Assembly: GCA_009760855.2 (NCBI GenBank)
Contig: WPIO01000001.1
Coordinates: 15,921,001-15,985,000 of the forward strand
From: Cristatella mucedo
Lineage: Eukaryota > Bryozoa > Phylactolaemata > Cristatellidae
Reading direction: 5' to 3'
Length of the DNA: 64,000 bases
Made by a program: the position numbers and the translations under genes. Shown piece by piece: positions 48,801 to 58,345 of the stretch. Numbering within the stretch: position 1 is the first letter of the stretch; each line of letters starts with the position of its first letter. The notes below the pieces were generated by a model, which made no database searches, was not told the origin of the DNA, and worked only from the letters and a program-made list of their open reading frames with translations.

Positions 48801-51800
48801 GGCTACTCTTTCTTCTTACTAGCTTCTAGACGACCACATCAGCTCCACAGTCAAGTCTACCTACTTTCAGCTACACTCCATTACAAAATCCTGGCCACTT
48901 ACACAGGGATACTTCATCCAAGTTGGCCCATGCATGTGTGACATTCTACTTCGACTTCTGCAACTCATTGCTTGCTGGTCTACGGGCTTGTGCTATCAGG
49001 TGCTTACAGTTGGTGCAAAACTCTGCAGCTACGCTGGTCTGTCGTGAGCATAGCAGTTGTCACATAATAATATAATTCATTTTTAGAGCGCCCCGAGAGA
49101 ACTTAATCTCTGTTCAGGTGCTTCACATATGCCTTGGGGCAGCTCGAGCCCATGACCTCAGCCTGACCTTGGTCGGGCGAGCACCTTAACCGCTGGACCA
49201 AACCTAAGCAGCAATATCACACCACTTCTTGCCGACCTGCACTGGCTCGAAATCAAGCAGCATATCGAATTCAAGGTTCTGTCACTCACTTTTAGGTCCC
49301 CTCATTCTCTGGCTTCAGCCTATCTATCAGAGCTACTTCCCAATCAGACCAAGCATGGTAGCACCCAATCTTTTGACTTGGTTGTTTAGCTGTGCCTCGA
49401 GCCGACCTAAAATCTTTTGGAGACCAAGCCTTTACTTCCCAAACCCCGGAACTCACTTCAGACTGAAGTCATGATATCTACTGACTTGATGACATTTAAA
49501 AAGAAGCTAAAACGCACTTGTTGGTCACAACAATTACTGGGTCCGTAAGAATTGCCCTTTGCATTCGCATGCAACAGCTGATACTGTGCATGGTAACATC
49601 AATCAATTAACACGCTTCCTTTGCAGCATATGGTAAGTGTTTATAAAGATATTTAGTTCTCTTAGGATGCTATCCAAATGTCCTATTACTATCATTACCA
49701 GTCAACAACAATCGCAATGTACTGCACCAGCACTCCAGCAGCAAGTGCACTGGCCCTTGAAACCGAATGAAGCAGCCTTGCAGGCCAGTCTCGCAGTGCA
49801 GCGGAGTTTGCTCGAAGCATACAGCGCAGTGGCAGCATGCACAAAACGCTGCTGGCTGAATCAGCTACGTGCAGAGCACTTGCAATCGGGACAAGCTGAT
49901 TGATATCTTTGTGACCACGTAGTGACTAAAAAGGACAATGCAAGGGGGGGGGGGTCAAATCACCTTCTGGCTTAGAGCAGCGATAGCATCCCACCCCAAG
50001 GAAAGACGGTAAGCAGTCTGACTATCGCGACAGCTGAGAGGTTAATATTTTAACGAACACTATTAAAACGCTGGCTTGCCATATCAGCATATATCAGCCA
50101 GGCAATGGCAGTTGTTAGAGATTATCAGCTGTTCCTGAGTTAGAGCCATTAGGAACCAATGCATCACAACTTATCGCTTAGACCTTATCAAAAGGCAGTC
50201 TAAAGATATGAGTGGTCAGTTTGACTTTGTGCATGGCAAGTCAAAGTCCTTAACGTTTGACTGCATATTCCACAGCGCAAACGGGCCGCATTTGTCCATT
50301 AACAGGCACGGAGTCTAATTGCTCAATCCTCTGCTGCATCATCAGGCTGCCGACTTGAAAGACGACAGCCATCGTATCTACGGACACTTCAGATCAGCAG
50401 CTAAGCTAATCCATACCTGGATCCAAGTGAGCGAAAATGTACAGAGACACGGGATACGGCAGCACTGACAGAGGGTCTTCATAGCTCCTGGGGCAGCGTA
50501 TATGCAGACTCTCTTCAAGCTTCAGTGAGAGAAAATGCATCTGCGGAAGGTCGCACAGTTCCTGCAAAAGATGGCCAATGTGAAATTGGGGAACGAATAA
50601 TTCATTAAAAGCGAAGAAACGGCACAACAGTATGGCATCGCCTGTCGTCCAGCACTGCACCTCAGGATGCAGTGAGCAGCTGCATTGGCCATAGAGAACC
50701 AGCCACTCCGACTGACTAGACGAGCGGCCCGAAAGCGTGAAGGACACACGACCCACCGGCAAATGCCACATCAGACACGACGTCAGAAGAAGCGTGCTGC
50801 CATTTGCACGAGCCTGCGCAGCTCTAGACAAGTGGCATGCAGCTTCAGGGGCTGGAGCTGCATGCCACCGTGGCCACATGTGCCTTGAGCAATCACCGAC
50901 AATGATGGCGACGACAACGACATGCAAAGTTGCTTTGCCGGTAGCTCGAGCAATTAGAAAGCCTCTCAGCAGCATGCTAGCATGAAGCCAGGGGGAGGGC
51001 AGCCATGATAGCCCAAGCCTTGAGCTCATTATCGTTGCTGCTCATATCAGAGCCTGACCAGGCCCCCACACACACACACACAACTGGACTGGCAGTGGGC
51101 AGGCAGGCAGGCAGCAGCAGCAGAAGCAGCAGCAGCAGTGAGTGCACTAAGCAATGCTGCCAGTGAGCAGCGCGAGAGTGAACCAGTGACTGGGTCACTC
51201 CCGATACTATGCTCAGCCCAGATATCATAATCACGGCAGGACGACAATGACAAAAGCCTTCTAGCAAATGGTGGATCTGTTGGTTCCACTCACTGTACCG
51301 TTCTCTCTTGGCAAGAAGAGACCGCATGTGCTTGCGGCTGTGCAAGAATGGGAGCTACGGTGCTGTGTGACAGGCAAAGCAGCTAGGGCCAGTGGCCCTT
51401 GACCTCAGACAGCTCCAGCAAGGGTCGATCGACAAATAAACCGAAAAAATAAGGCTGTGCCGCGAGCTGAATTTACCAAGTACGGTCTGTCATAGCCCTA
51501 TGGTCAATCCTAGCATAAGACATGAGCAACATGATAGACTTGTTGGGGTATTTTCCTGTGGATTGGAGTCGACCTTCTTGCTTCACTGACTGATTTCGGC
51601 AGATTTAAATGCAACACTTGACTGAGCAACTGATTAATTTCGACAACCCAAGCCTGCTGTGGCTAAGTCCAGCCTTTCAGCTACTTGGGATAGAATTGTA
51701 TAGCAGTGCCAACTCAGTCAGAGGCATTACAATTACCAGGTAACATATGAGCCACGGTTTTGCCGGGGCTATGATCTGGCCTCGCGAGTGCCGAATACAA

Positions 51801-52369
51801 AAGTATCTACCATTTAAGCTACTTTCAATGGGCTACTTGTTAAAACTCGTAGCCTATTTAAGCAGCTGCTCATCAACTACGTTCAGTTCAATCGGCTCGC
51901 AAGCAGGACGACAACGACCGACAGGCTGCTTTGCCAAGCTGGAAGGGTCAGCAGTGCGACCTGTCTGCAAAATTAACCAGCCACCAAGGTGAAAACCAGT
52001 GGAAACATTACCAGCAGATCCTGTAGAACCAATGTTTTTTGCCCATCGCTGAAGCCCCGAAACCAAGCTTTTACTTGCTGCAACGCACGATACAGACTAG
52101 ATGAACTCTCGAGTAGCCGCCACAATCGCACATCGATGAGCTAGCAATTGACGCTGAACGGCAAGGCCAGTCACCTCCTTCTGCGACCTGAACTCCTGCA
52201 GCTGCCTACTCTCATCTGCGTCCTCTCTCGCAAGCGGACCAGCAGCAGGGCAGACAACTTGCGGACTTCCGCAGCATTGGCAGCATTCGCCGGAGTCGAC
52301 TCTCTTTTTGCAGCCGTGCCCGAGTGGGTCTCCTGGCTTCGCAGCCGTGTGAACGGCCGAGCGCTTCAT
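34349..52369 (-). CDS. F-box/WD40-repeat protein (FBXW-type SCF substrate receptor)
   Basis: Family role: the F-box binds Skp1 in an SCF ubiquitin ligase, and the WD40 propeller selects the substrate. Exons (minus, 5' to 3'): 52369-52175, 50561-50417, 46811-46651, 41820-41730, 40840-40776, 40552-40427, 40178-40089, 39657-39569, 35442-35364, 34875-34682, 34550-34349. All phases agree, giving 478 aa plus TGA. The start has an in-frame upstream TGA. Residues 1-65 are Cys-rich (GECCQCCG). The F-box is about 96-142 (SVLPYPVSLYIFAHLDP, then VSLARCLRVCWSWHRLSGDP), followed by RRNWLTGRCAVRSFEGH. Seven WD blades span about 185-478, with motifs such as IVSGSWDTSIKVW, VISGSYDCYLKIWDI, IVSGSADKTIKIWDL and IVSGSYDKTVKLWDF. 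It resembles FBXW7/Met30-type proteins, but I cannot name the orthologue. The F-box itself is split by a 3.6-kb intron. Confidence 0.93.
36195..36441 (+). CDS. Possible orphan first coding exon, or a chance ORF
   Basis: ATG in good start context (CAAC ATGG) opens MDEVLVAVLSTHCNAAAGSD. It runs about 82 codons, rich in Ser, His and Gln, to a plausible donor (AGAGAT|GTAAGA), and the ORF itself stops at 36461. It lies antisense in the intron between F-box/WD40 exons 8 and 9. I do not recognise the protein and found no convincing second exon, though an acceptor at 36630 opens a 100-codon frame. It could be part of a decayed retrocopy together with the ankyrin-like region beside it. Confidence 0.25.
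37060..37480 (-). pseudogene. Degenerate ankyrin-repeat-like coding remnant
   Basis: On the minus strand one frame reads VEFHRLHGSVDAIRFLMSQE, then SSYLELLTFTCK, a stop, DVEVAAILLQKAQHN, and ENKAPLIAALRA followed by MELVALVNCFLSG. The spacing and residues (LLTF.CK, D-VEVAAILL, APLIAA) resemble consecutive ankyrin helices, but a stop interrupts the frame and no splice structure is seen. Most likely a pseudogene fragment inside the F-box/WD40 intron; the parent gene is not identified. Confidence 0.35.
37835..37997 (+). mobile_element. tRNA-derived SINE related to S1
   Basis: TGGCTCGTAGCTCAGGGTGA (A-box-like) and GGGTTCGAGTCC (B box, near 37880) are followed by an S1-like body (GTGATGGTGATGGCTGTTAT) and end (GACTGTTAAATCAGCCAA). 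The head differs from other S1 copies, suggesting a separate subfamily. Confidence 0.7.
38898..38922. repeat. (CA)n microsatellite
   Basis: A short CA run after CGTACGCGCG, in an F-box/WD40 intron. Confidence 0.9.
39745..39842 (+). mobile_element. SINE family S2, internally deleted copy
   Basis: GTCCAGTGGTTAAGGTGCTCG is followed after only about 25 bp by CTAAATAGAGACTGAGTTCTCTTAGGGTGCTATACAAACGAATT, so the B-box region is largely missing. Confidence 0.7.
39988..40052. repeat. CAGCTG/CAG-type trinucleotide repeat
   Basis: CAGCAGCAGCTG-type units are interrupted by CTGCTGCTGTTGTTG, forming a self-complementary stretch. It lies in the 431-bp intron between WD exons 7 and 8, just downstream of the exon 7 donor. 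Confidence 0.85.
42575..42735 (+). mobile_element. SINE family S2 copy
   Basis: The order is GATTTGGTGCAGCTGTTAAGGTGCTCGCCCC, GTCGTGGGCTCGAGGCCCAG, then GTGAAGCGCCTGAACAGAGATTAGGTTCCC and ACTTTACAAGTGAATTATT. It shows the full head-to-tail structure, with the LINE-A-like hairpin at the 3' end. Confidence 0.82.
43260..43735 (+). mobile_element. LINE family A, old 3' copy
   Basis: ATCAAGCAGCATATCGACAC, CTCCACTCTCTTGCTCCGGCC, CGTGCCTTCAGTTACTATGATCC and AAAGTGCCTAGAAAGAGATT match the RT C-terminus and 3' UTR blocks of family A. Stops and frameshifts are present. Confidence 0.7.
43785..43905 (-). mobile_element. SINE family S2 copy
   Basis: ATCTCTATCCAGGCGCTTCA, CAGGGCTCGAGCCCACGACC and the TGAGCCAAACC end correspond to S2 on the minus strand. 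It lies just after the LINE-A copy ending at about 43735. Confidence 0.7.
44215..44372 (+). mobile_element. tRNA-derived SINE related to S1
   Basis: TAGCCCAGAGGTCAAGGTGC (A-box-like) and GGGTTCGAGTCC (B box, near 44270) are followed by GATGCTAGCCGTCAAGG. It is the same subfamily head as the copy at 37.8 kb. Confidence 0.6.
45806..45882. repeat. (CA)n microsatellite
   Basis: More than 35 CA units with one CTCA interruption, in the F-box/WD40 intron between exons 3 and 4. Confidence 0.95.
46651..46811 (-). CDS. F-box exon (exon 3) of the F-box/WD40 gene
   Basis: It encodes the second half of the F-box: VSLARCLRVCWSWHRLSGDP followed by SLWRLLCRR. The first codon (GTG, Val) is split with exon 2. 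The acceptor at 46812 follows a long CT-rich tract and the donor is TGC|GTATGT. The exon is very GC-rich and lies in a CpG-dense block with a C25 homopolymer 0.3 kb away. Confidence 0.9.
46838..46864. repeat. (GA)n tract next to the F-box exon 3 acceptor
   Basis: On the gene's strand this reads CTCTCTCTC and probably forms the polypyrimidine tract of the exon 3 acceptor at 46812. Confidence 0.85.
47133..47157. repeat. C25 homopolymer
   Basis: Twenty-five consecutive C on +, that is G25 on the transcribed F-box/WD40 strand, within CpG-rich intron sequence. Confidence 0.95.
47683..48042 (+). mobile_element. LINE family A, 3'-terminal copy
   Basis: It begins inside the RT ORF C-terminus (TGCTCCCAAAGCCTGGAACT), continues through TTTAGTGGGTCCCTGTGATT and the GTAAAGTGCCTAGAGAGAGA hairpin, and ends in (ATT)n. 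Confidence 0.88.
48930..49690 (+). mobile_element. LINE family A copy split by an S2 SINE
   Basis: Coding blocks equivalent to DFCNSLLTGL (near 48955), then VQNSAA..VCRE (near 49015) precede the insertion. LLADLHW..IKQ (near 49225) and the 3' UTR with a decayed hairpin follow it. The interruption is the SINE at 49065-49207. Confidence 0.75.
49065..49207 (-). mobile_element. SINE family S2 copy nested in a LINE
   Basis: Minus-strand S2: tail AGCGCCCCGAGAGAACTTAATCTCTGTTCAGGTGCTTCAC, GCTCGAGCCCATGACC, then GCACCTTAACCGCTGGACCAAACC. Similar bases on both sides (AGCAGTTGTCACATAA before, GCAGCAATATCACACC after) look like a target-site duplication. Confidence 0.78.
50562..52174. other. Intron 1 of the F-box/WD40 gene
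   Basis: It contains CA and CAG-type short repeats near 51066-51145. A minus-strand open frame continues upstream of exon 2 to 51029 but has no protein-like features or in-frame start support. An extra exon cannot be excluded, because exons 1 and 2 both meet in phase 0. Confidence 0.5.
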
Positions 52370-53380
52370 TTTGAAGCAGCACTCAGCACGGCAACGTGAG
52401 CGGGCTCACAGCGATGCCATATCGGGAGGCATGTGTGCGACGCCTCCTGCCAGCTCCTCAGCAAAAGCCGGCGACAGGTCCAGCAGGAGAGGACCGCCAG
52501 GAGACATTCCATATGGAGCAGACAAGCGGGTCAGAGGGATCGTAACCACCCGCACGAGACTTTTCAGAGCTGCACGGACTGCAACGATCGATTCGCGACC
52601 ATCCGGGTAGGTAGGGCATTAGACTAGCCGACCGGCTGGATTGCTCGCAGGCAGACTGCGCCTCCGCCAAGCTTTCCGCAAGCAAGCGCACACAGCGGCC
52701 TCAGCCTTCAGCTTCCGGAGCCTCGAGCGGCGAGGCGTGACGAAGTCGCAGCTCACTCTTGCAACGAACGATCAGGGACGCAAGGACTTCGATCGCGGCA
52801 CCGCTCGAGAGCCGTCGAGGTCGAGAAGCATGTCCCAGTCTCGGCACGCTACGTTGCTGAGGGAGGGGTGCCACTGCCGGGCGGGTAGCAGGCGCAGGCA
52901 GCCCTAGCGGATCAAGAAGAGCGCCAGACTCGCCCACTTACGCGAATCATCACGGGCGCGAGCAGTTTCCTCGTTAAAGCGTGCAAATGGGGAGGCAGCT
53001 GATGTGCCGGGTACGATCGAGGGGGAGGGCGGAGCCTCAAATGAAAGCGCGTCGAGCCTCTCTCTCGCGGGTAACCCTAACGTCAGTGCTCCGAGCCCCA
53101 CCTCCATTTTGGCATGCGCAGCCCCGAGCCGTTATAATGGTAGACGACTGGAACACTAGTTACAGCCGACTGTTGAAGGCGAGAGACAGGAATACGATGT
53201 ATATAGACGGGCGACGGAGGGCGTGAAGGATAGCTGTACGTGCGATCGTGCCATCGCAGTAAATCGCCGGTGGTAACAGGCAGATCGCGAATATTTTTGC
53301 CTTTAGGGTGGACCAAAGCTGGCAGAATTCCAGTGGTCCAACCCAAATGACGAAGTAAAAGCCCCAATTGTACTAAAAAA
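52370..53380. promoter_or_regulatory. GC-rich upstream region, possible bidirectional promoter
   Basis: The stretch between the minus-strand start at 52369 and a plus-strand ATG at 53380 is rich in CpG, unlike the AT-richer flanks. No TATA box was identified. The promoter call is inferred from position and composition. Confidence 0.4.
52942..53107 (-). CDS. Possible alternative or 5' UTR first exon of the F-box/WD40 gene
   Basis: An ATG at 53107 opens a frame beginning MEVGLGALTLGLP that runs to a strong donor (TTCGC|GTAAGT) at 52942. It lies upstream of and in line with the 52369 start, in GC-rich DNA. The upstream TGA in the frame of the 52369 ATG means it would have to splice past that point, or act as 5' UTR. 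Speculative. Confidence 0.3.
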
Positions 53381-53433
53381 TGGCGGCGACGACTGATAAA
53401 ATGCTCGCCAGCTACGAATGCTCGGATTTAGCG
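53380..53433 (+). CDS. Candidate first coding exon, divergent to the F-box gene
   Basis: ATG in an ATGGCGGCG context opens MAATTDKMLASYECSDLA, ending at a possible donor (TTAGCG|GTATTC). It faces away from the F-box/WD40 gene across the GC-rich region. The frame also reads directly into the LINE-B copy that starts about 12 bp later. Not recognised; no second exon confirmed. Confidence 0.3.
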
Positions 53434-53444
53434 GTATTCGTGGT

Positions 53445-53975
53445 GTTTCCTCTGCTGAAAGAGCTAGGATGGTTGCCGGTTGAGCAAAGGATACAGAGCA
53501 AAGTTCTTACGCTGACCCACAAAGCCCGCCACGGCTTAGCTCCTTCAAACCTAGCTGAACTGCTGCATCAGTTTCAGCCTGTTCGCGCCCTCAGGTCCTG
53601 TGTGGACAATAAATTAGCTGTCCCATTCCTCCGCTTAAAGACAGTTGGCGACAGAAGCTTTAGCTCTGCAGGTCCTAGACTGTGGAACTCGCTTCCACAG
53701 TTCTTACGCAACGACAGCTACTCTCCAACTGCCGACTATGGCACATCTTTTTCAGCGGTCCTGAACTGCTACTTCTATACTACTCACTACCTCAACTGCT
53801 CTCCTGACTGTGCTATGCTTCCCACTTTCTCTTTGTTGCGTGAGACGAAGTCTGTTGGCTACCGAATGCGTACCGAAAGCGGCTTAGGCTGTGAGTGCGC
53901 TATACAAAACTCTCCTGCGTAACACCCACATGGTCTTTATGACTTTGTGGAGTTACTGACGGAGATACATTACAT
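53445..53975 (+). mobile_element. LINE family B, RT C-terminus and 3' end
   Basis: The open frame, continuous with the upstream ATG at 53380 to stop at 53922, encodes LLKELGWLPVEQRIQSKVLT, then HKARHGLAPSNLAELLHQF and LKTVGDRSFSSAGPRLWNSL. This is the thumb/C-terminal region of a non-LTR reverse transcriptase. The tail is the TAACACCCACATGG block and ACATTACATT. Confidence 0.85.
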
Positions 53976-54649
53976 TTCCCGCTATTCTCACGTTGATTAG
54001 TAAATGGCTGTGCCTGGCGGCACCTCGATCCTGCTAGTCACGCTAGATATTGTTACCACATGCCACACGTCGTGGTCAGAGAAGCAAGGGGACTGACCAT
54101 TGCAAGCTTTGAATCGGTGAGATATTCGAAGGCAGTGGCAGAGCCAGGATCTTCATTTTGGGGAAGTTTTATGGAGGCGAGACCCGAAAAAATTTCATGT
54201 AAGTGGGGCTAGATTCGTAATTAATGAAAAATTCTAGCGCAAAAATCTGTGATGGCGGTCGGTGGGCGTAGGAGTAGATCGCTGCCTCACTGTTGGCGGC
54301 GAGGGGGGGCAATGCTCCATGACCCCTCCGGCTACACCACTGTTCGAAAGAACACATACAGATAGAAAAAGGGGGCGAAGCGGCGGAGCAATAGGCTCTG
54401 CGTCCCATTAGCATTGCTTTTAGATGACTAGCGTTTACAAAAACAATGTTCGGGGGCCAGCCGATTCCTCCCCCAGCTACAGGGCAAAGCTTTTGACTCA
54501 ACGGCTTTGTACACTGACGTTGTCAACTGCCAGGGTCAACGTCCTCGTTGAGAAGTCCTCATCCAGCTCGCTGTCTGCTTCGACTGGATGCGAGTCGAGG
54601 CCGGTCAATTGCAGAGCGAGTCGTACGACCGCCTGCTACTGACTTTACG

Positions 54650-54852
54650 CCTGCACGGACATTATGCATGCTGCCACCAACCATATTTGCCTGCTGACCC
54701 TGTGCATATCGATTCTAACTACGCTACACTTGTTGTTCATTGAGCGTGCTACCGCTAACCATTCGATCATGCTTCTTTTACAGCAAATGTAATGTGCAGA
54801 AAGGGATTTAAGTTCTCCGAGGGTGCTATAACAAATTTATTATTATTATTAT
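54650..54852 (+). mobile_element. LINE family A 3' end
   Basis: It starts at CATGCTGCCACCAACCATATTTGC and ends with GCAAATGTAATGTGCAGAAA, a weakened hairpin and an (ATT)n tail. Another copy begins directly in that tail. Confidence 0.75.
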
Positions 54853-54854
54853 CA

Positions 54855-55353
54855 CTTTTAGGTCCCTTCATTCTATGGCTCCAGCCCATCTGTCAGATAT
54901 ACTACCCCATCGGGCCAAGCATCGTACCACCCGCTTTTCGGAATCCAACAGTCTACAAATACCTTGTACAAACCTTAAATCCTTTGGAGACCGTGCATTT
55001 AGTTCGTATGCTCCCAAAGCCTGGAACTCCCTCCCGACCTGCGTCAGAACATCCCCTGACCTGACCACATTTAAAAGGAACCTAAAAACACACCTATTTA
55101 GGACAGCATTTAGTTGGTCCCTGTGATTCGTCCTTGATGTGCTTATGCGTGCTGAAACTGTGCATGCTGCAACTAACCACATTTGCATGCTGGCCCTGTG
55201 CATGTCACCCCTAACCATATTATTCATTTCGTTTGTTTTTCAAGCATGATTTTACTTACTATTCAATTGCATTTCACTTTACAGCAAATGTAAAGCGCCT
55301 AGATTAAGTTCTCTGAGGGCGCTTTATCAAGTGAATTATTATTATTATTATTA
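54855..55353 (+). mobile_element. LINE family A 3' copy, head-to-tail with the previous one
   Basis: An open stretch (54875-55126) encodes MAPAHLSDILPHRAKHRTTR and FGDRAFSSYAPKAWNSLPT, ending LFRTAFSWSL*. The full 3' UTR, an internally shortened hairpin (10 bp deleted) and (ATT)n follow. Confidence 0.88.
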
Positions 55354-55359
55354 CCTTTC

Positions 55360-57640
55360 TCGGCACACGTATCTTTCTTGGTACTTTACGTGTGCTGGAA
55401 AAGAAGCAGGTCAAGTTCAGATTTTGTATTGTAGTAGCCAGAATGCGACTCACGCGATGGCCGGTTCAGATGCAAACGTTTCCGACACAATAGCTGAATT
55501 TCTATGGCAGGCTACTGCTCTTACGAGCCTTGCAGTTAGGCTAATATGGTTACCTGCAATTACACTGAGGTGGGAGCCTCTTGGAATCCCTTAGGTAAAT
55601 TCATAGTCCTCAGCTCTTTAACATGCTGACTCAATAAGAATAATTGCTCAGTGGCTTCAAGCCTCGAACTAGGGCTATTAAAGGGTTTCTATGCAAAACT
55701 TCCGTTTCAAGGCTACCCCCTCCCTCAGTTCATCAGGAACAGCCCGGGCGGTTTTCGAGGCTGCTACCTGTTATTAGCCATGCATCGGCTCCGATGCTCA
55801 CTGAGCAGGAAGCTGATGCTCACTGAGCAGCACCAGATCCCCAAGTATTTAAGTTCTAGCGTGACTAAGGCATACCTGGTGCCCTTAGTCATCGTCGATT
55901 GCTTTCGAATACTAGACCGATCTGGCGTTCGGAGCGAAAGGAAAGACGGTGCACAGCAATGCTGTTTTTCGGTCGTAATACCGGATGGCTTGGCGCTACG
56001 ACACAGCTTCATTCTGCGACTACAGGTATGTTCAAGGCAGAACCCAATTACAATACACTCGTTCGCGTGGCCAGCATCACGGTCACCAAGATGGAAAAAC
56101 CATCAGTGAAGATTCTAGATGTGTGCTAGTAGCAGCAGCATTGCTTGTCCACATTCGCTGAACTCAAGAGCTAGTAAGCATCAAATCCAGAGTCACATGG
56201 CCGACAAGACTCGGTACTGATTCTGGAAACTATCTCTCACTGTAAATCTTTGCACATCAAGATCCTAATCGTAACTTTAGCGCGTCTTTGCTAAAAAAAA
56301 AACACGAGTAATTCAGATTGCTTAATACAGTAGTGAACAGCCCTGTTGAGCTAGGTGAACCCTTCGGATCGGAGTGTTTGCAGGAGTACGAATTAGTTTA
56401 CTGCGGCCTTTTTAAGGATTGGCTAGCGAGGCGTTAGGCCATTGTTCTTGGAAGATACAGTTAATACCAAGCATCCTCGTTCAATAAGTATCTGTAGACT
56501 AATAAAAACCTTAAATGAAAACACTTGAATTGCCTTACTAAGCCAAAAAAGGCTTTTTAATTAGAGCACCGAGACAGCTTACAGTACTAATGGCAAGAAA
56601 TATCGGCAATTGTTCTGACGACGCTCGTATAGGTAGCAGCTTCCCAACAAAGAATAATGATTTGTCGTATACGTAGTTATACGTTTTTAGAGGATGCTGT
56701 TGAAATCACGTAAGTGACGAGCGACGCTAGCTACGCAGGACCCGACAATGGAACGATACTATTGGGCTTTGGTCTATCTGACACTATTCCAACTCGAAGA
56801 ACAGACGAACTACAATCACCACTACTTACGGCACTAAAAAAGTCGCTTAGCTGGTTATCCTGGAAAATGTTGCTAAAACCGAGATAAATTAAATTTTGGC
56901 CTATAAATGAGTTTGTTTCTCGCTAATTAGCTGGGAACGTAATCCGGCCGGCATGCGGCTGTCAGATTTTCAAGCTGCATAAAAAGGCGAACTTTAACAT
57001 TCGAAGAATATTAGTTTTCCGGAATCATCAGAAAGCGGTGCTAGTGCCGAACGGACCGCGAGCTAGGCGTCCGCAGCGCACCAAAACGCCTCGCGGCTGG
57101 CCAGCTGCCGCGCTGCCGACGTGCACCTGCTGGTCGTCTAGCCTGGGAACCCGAAGCCAGCTTCCGTTATACAAGTGTGTCCATCAAAAATAAATATTTC
57201 GCTGGAACAACGAGCGGTGAGCTTAAACGCTGAGACGTTGCAGTCACGATTTACATAGATTTCTCGTACACTGCAATGCAAATACGGGCCTGGTGAATGA
57301 CGCAACAAAGAATTACACACGACGGAACGCTTCGTCACCAATCCGCACGCCTACAAAGCCCTCAAATACGTATTTTGAACGTGCACTCGCTCAGGCATGC
57401 TCGCTATGGCCAACTTACTGTAGCATTCTTTCCTCGATCCCTATCAAAGGAACCAGCAATAAGTATACATCACAGGGTGAGGTCATAATTGGATATCAAT
57501 GGCCAGCTGCCCAAATCAAAGGCCATAACTCATTGGCTCGCCCACAATCAGACATAAAAGGGCCATAAAATGGCTATCGCATGAGCGTCATGATGTGCTC
57601 GCTGTGGTCAAATCGGCAACTCAAAAGCACGGGAAGAAGA
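55360..57640. other. Intergenic, one weak coding candidate
   Basis: Apart from the candidate at 55899-56129 I recognise no gene or known repeat. A short A-run lies near 56295. Confidence 0.5.
55899..56129 (+). CDS. Possible terminal exon, unidentified
   Basis: A 76-codon open stretch ends VASITVTKMEKPSVKILDVC*. Its last part looks protein-like (alternating hydrophobic and charged residues). It could be a downstream exon of the candidate gene starting at 53380, or chance. No homology is recognised and the 5' boundary is unknown. Confidence 0.22.
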   Translation: MLSNTRPIWRSERKERRCTAMLFFGRNTGWLGATTQLHSATTGMFKAEPNYNTLVRVASITVTKMEKPSVKILDVC

Positions 57641-57647
57641 AAGGCCA

Positions 57648-58333
57648 TAATAATAATAATAATAATAATAGTTCACTAGTACACTAAAGCGCCCTCAGAG
57701 AACTCAATCTCTCTCTAGGCGCTTTACATTTGCTGCAAAGTGAAATGCAATTGAATGGTAAGTAAAATCATGCTTGAAAAACAAACGAAATGAATAATAT
57801 GGTTAGGGGTGACATGCACAGGGTCAGCATGCAAATGTGGTTAGTTGCAGCATGCACAGTGTCAGCACGCTTAAGCACATCAAGGTCGAATCACAGGGAC
57901 CAACTAAATGCTGTCCTAAATAGGTGTGTTTTTAGGTTCCTTTTAAATGTGGTCAGGTCAGGGGATGTTCTGACGCAGGTCGGGAGGGAGTTCCAGGCTT
58001 TGGGAGCATATGAACAAAATGCACGGTCTCCAAAGGATTTAAGGTTTGTACAAGGTATTTGTAGACTGTTGGATTCCGAAAAGCGGGTGGTACGATGCTT
58101 GGCCCGATGGGGTAGTATATCTGACAGATAGGCTGGAGCCATAGAATGAAGGGACCTAAAAGTGAGCGACAAAACCTTGAAGTCAATCCGTTGCTTGACT
58201 GGTAGCCAGTGCAGGTCGGCGAGAAGTGGAGTAATGTGGCAACTGCGACGCTCACGACAGACAAGCCTAGCTGCAGAGTTTTGCAACAGCTGCAATCGCC
58301 TGATCGCACATGCTGGTAGGCCAGTAACGAGTG
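57648..58333 (-). mobile_element. LINE family A, 3' copy with an open ORF end
   Basis: On the minus strand the open frame (57891-58337) reads LVTGLPACAIRRLQLLQNSA, CHITPLLADLHWLPVKQRID and FGDRAFCSYAPKAWNSLPT, ending LFRTAFSWSL*. The 3' UTR, hairpin and (ATA)n tail are at 57648-57740. Confidence 0.9.
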
Positions 58334-58345
58334 TCATGCAAAATA

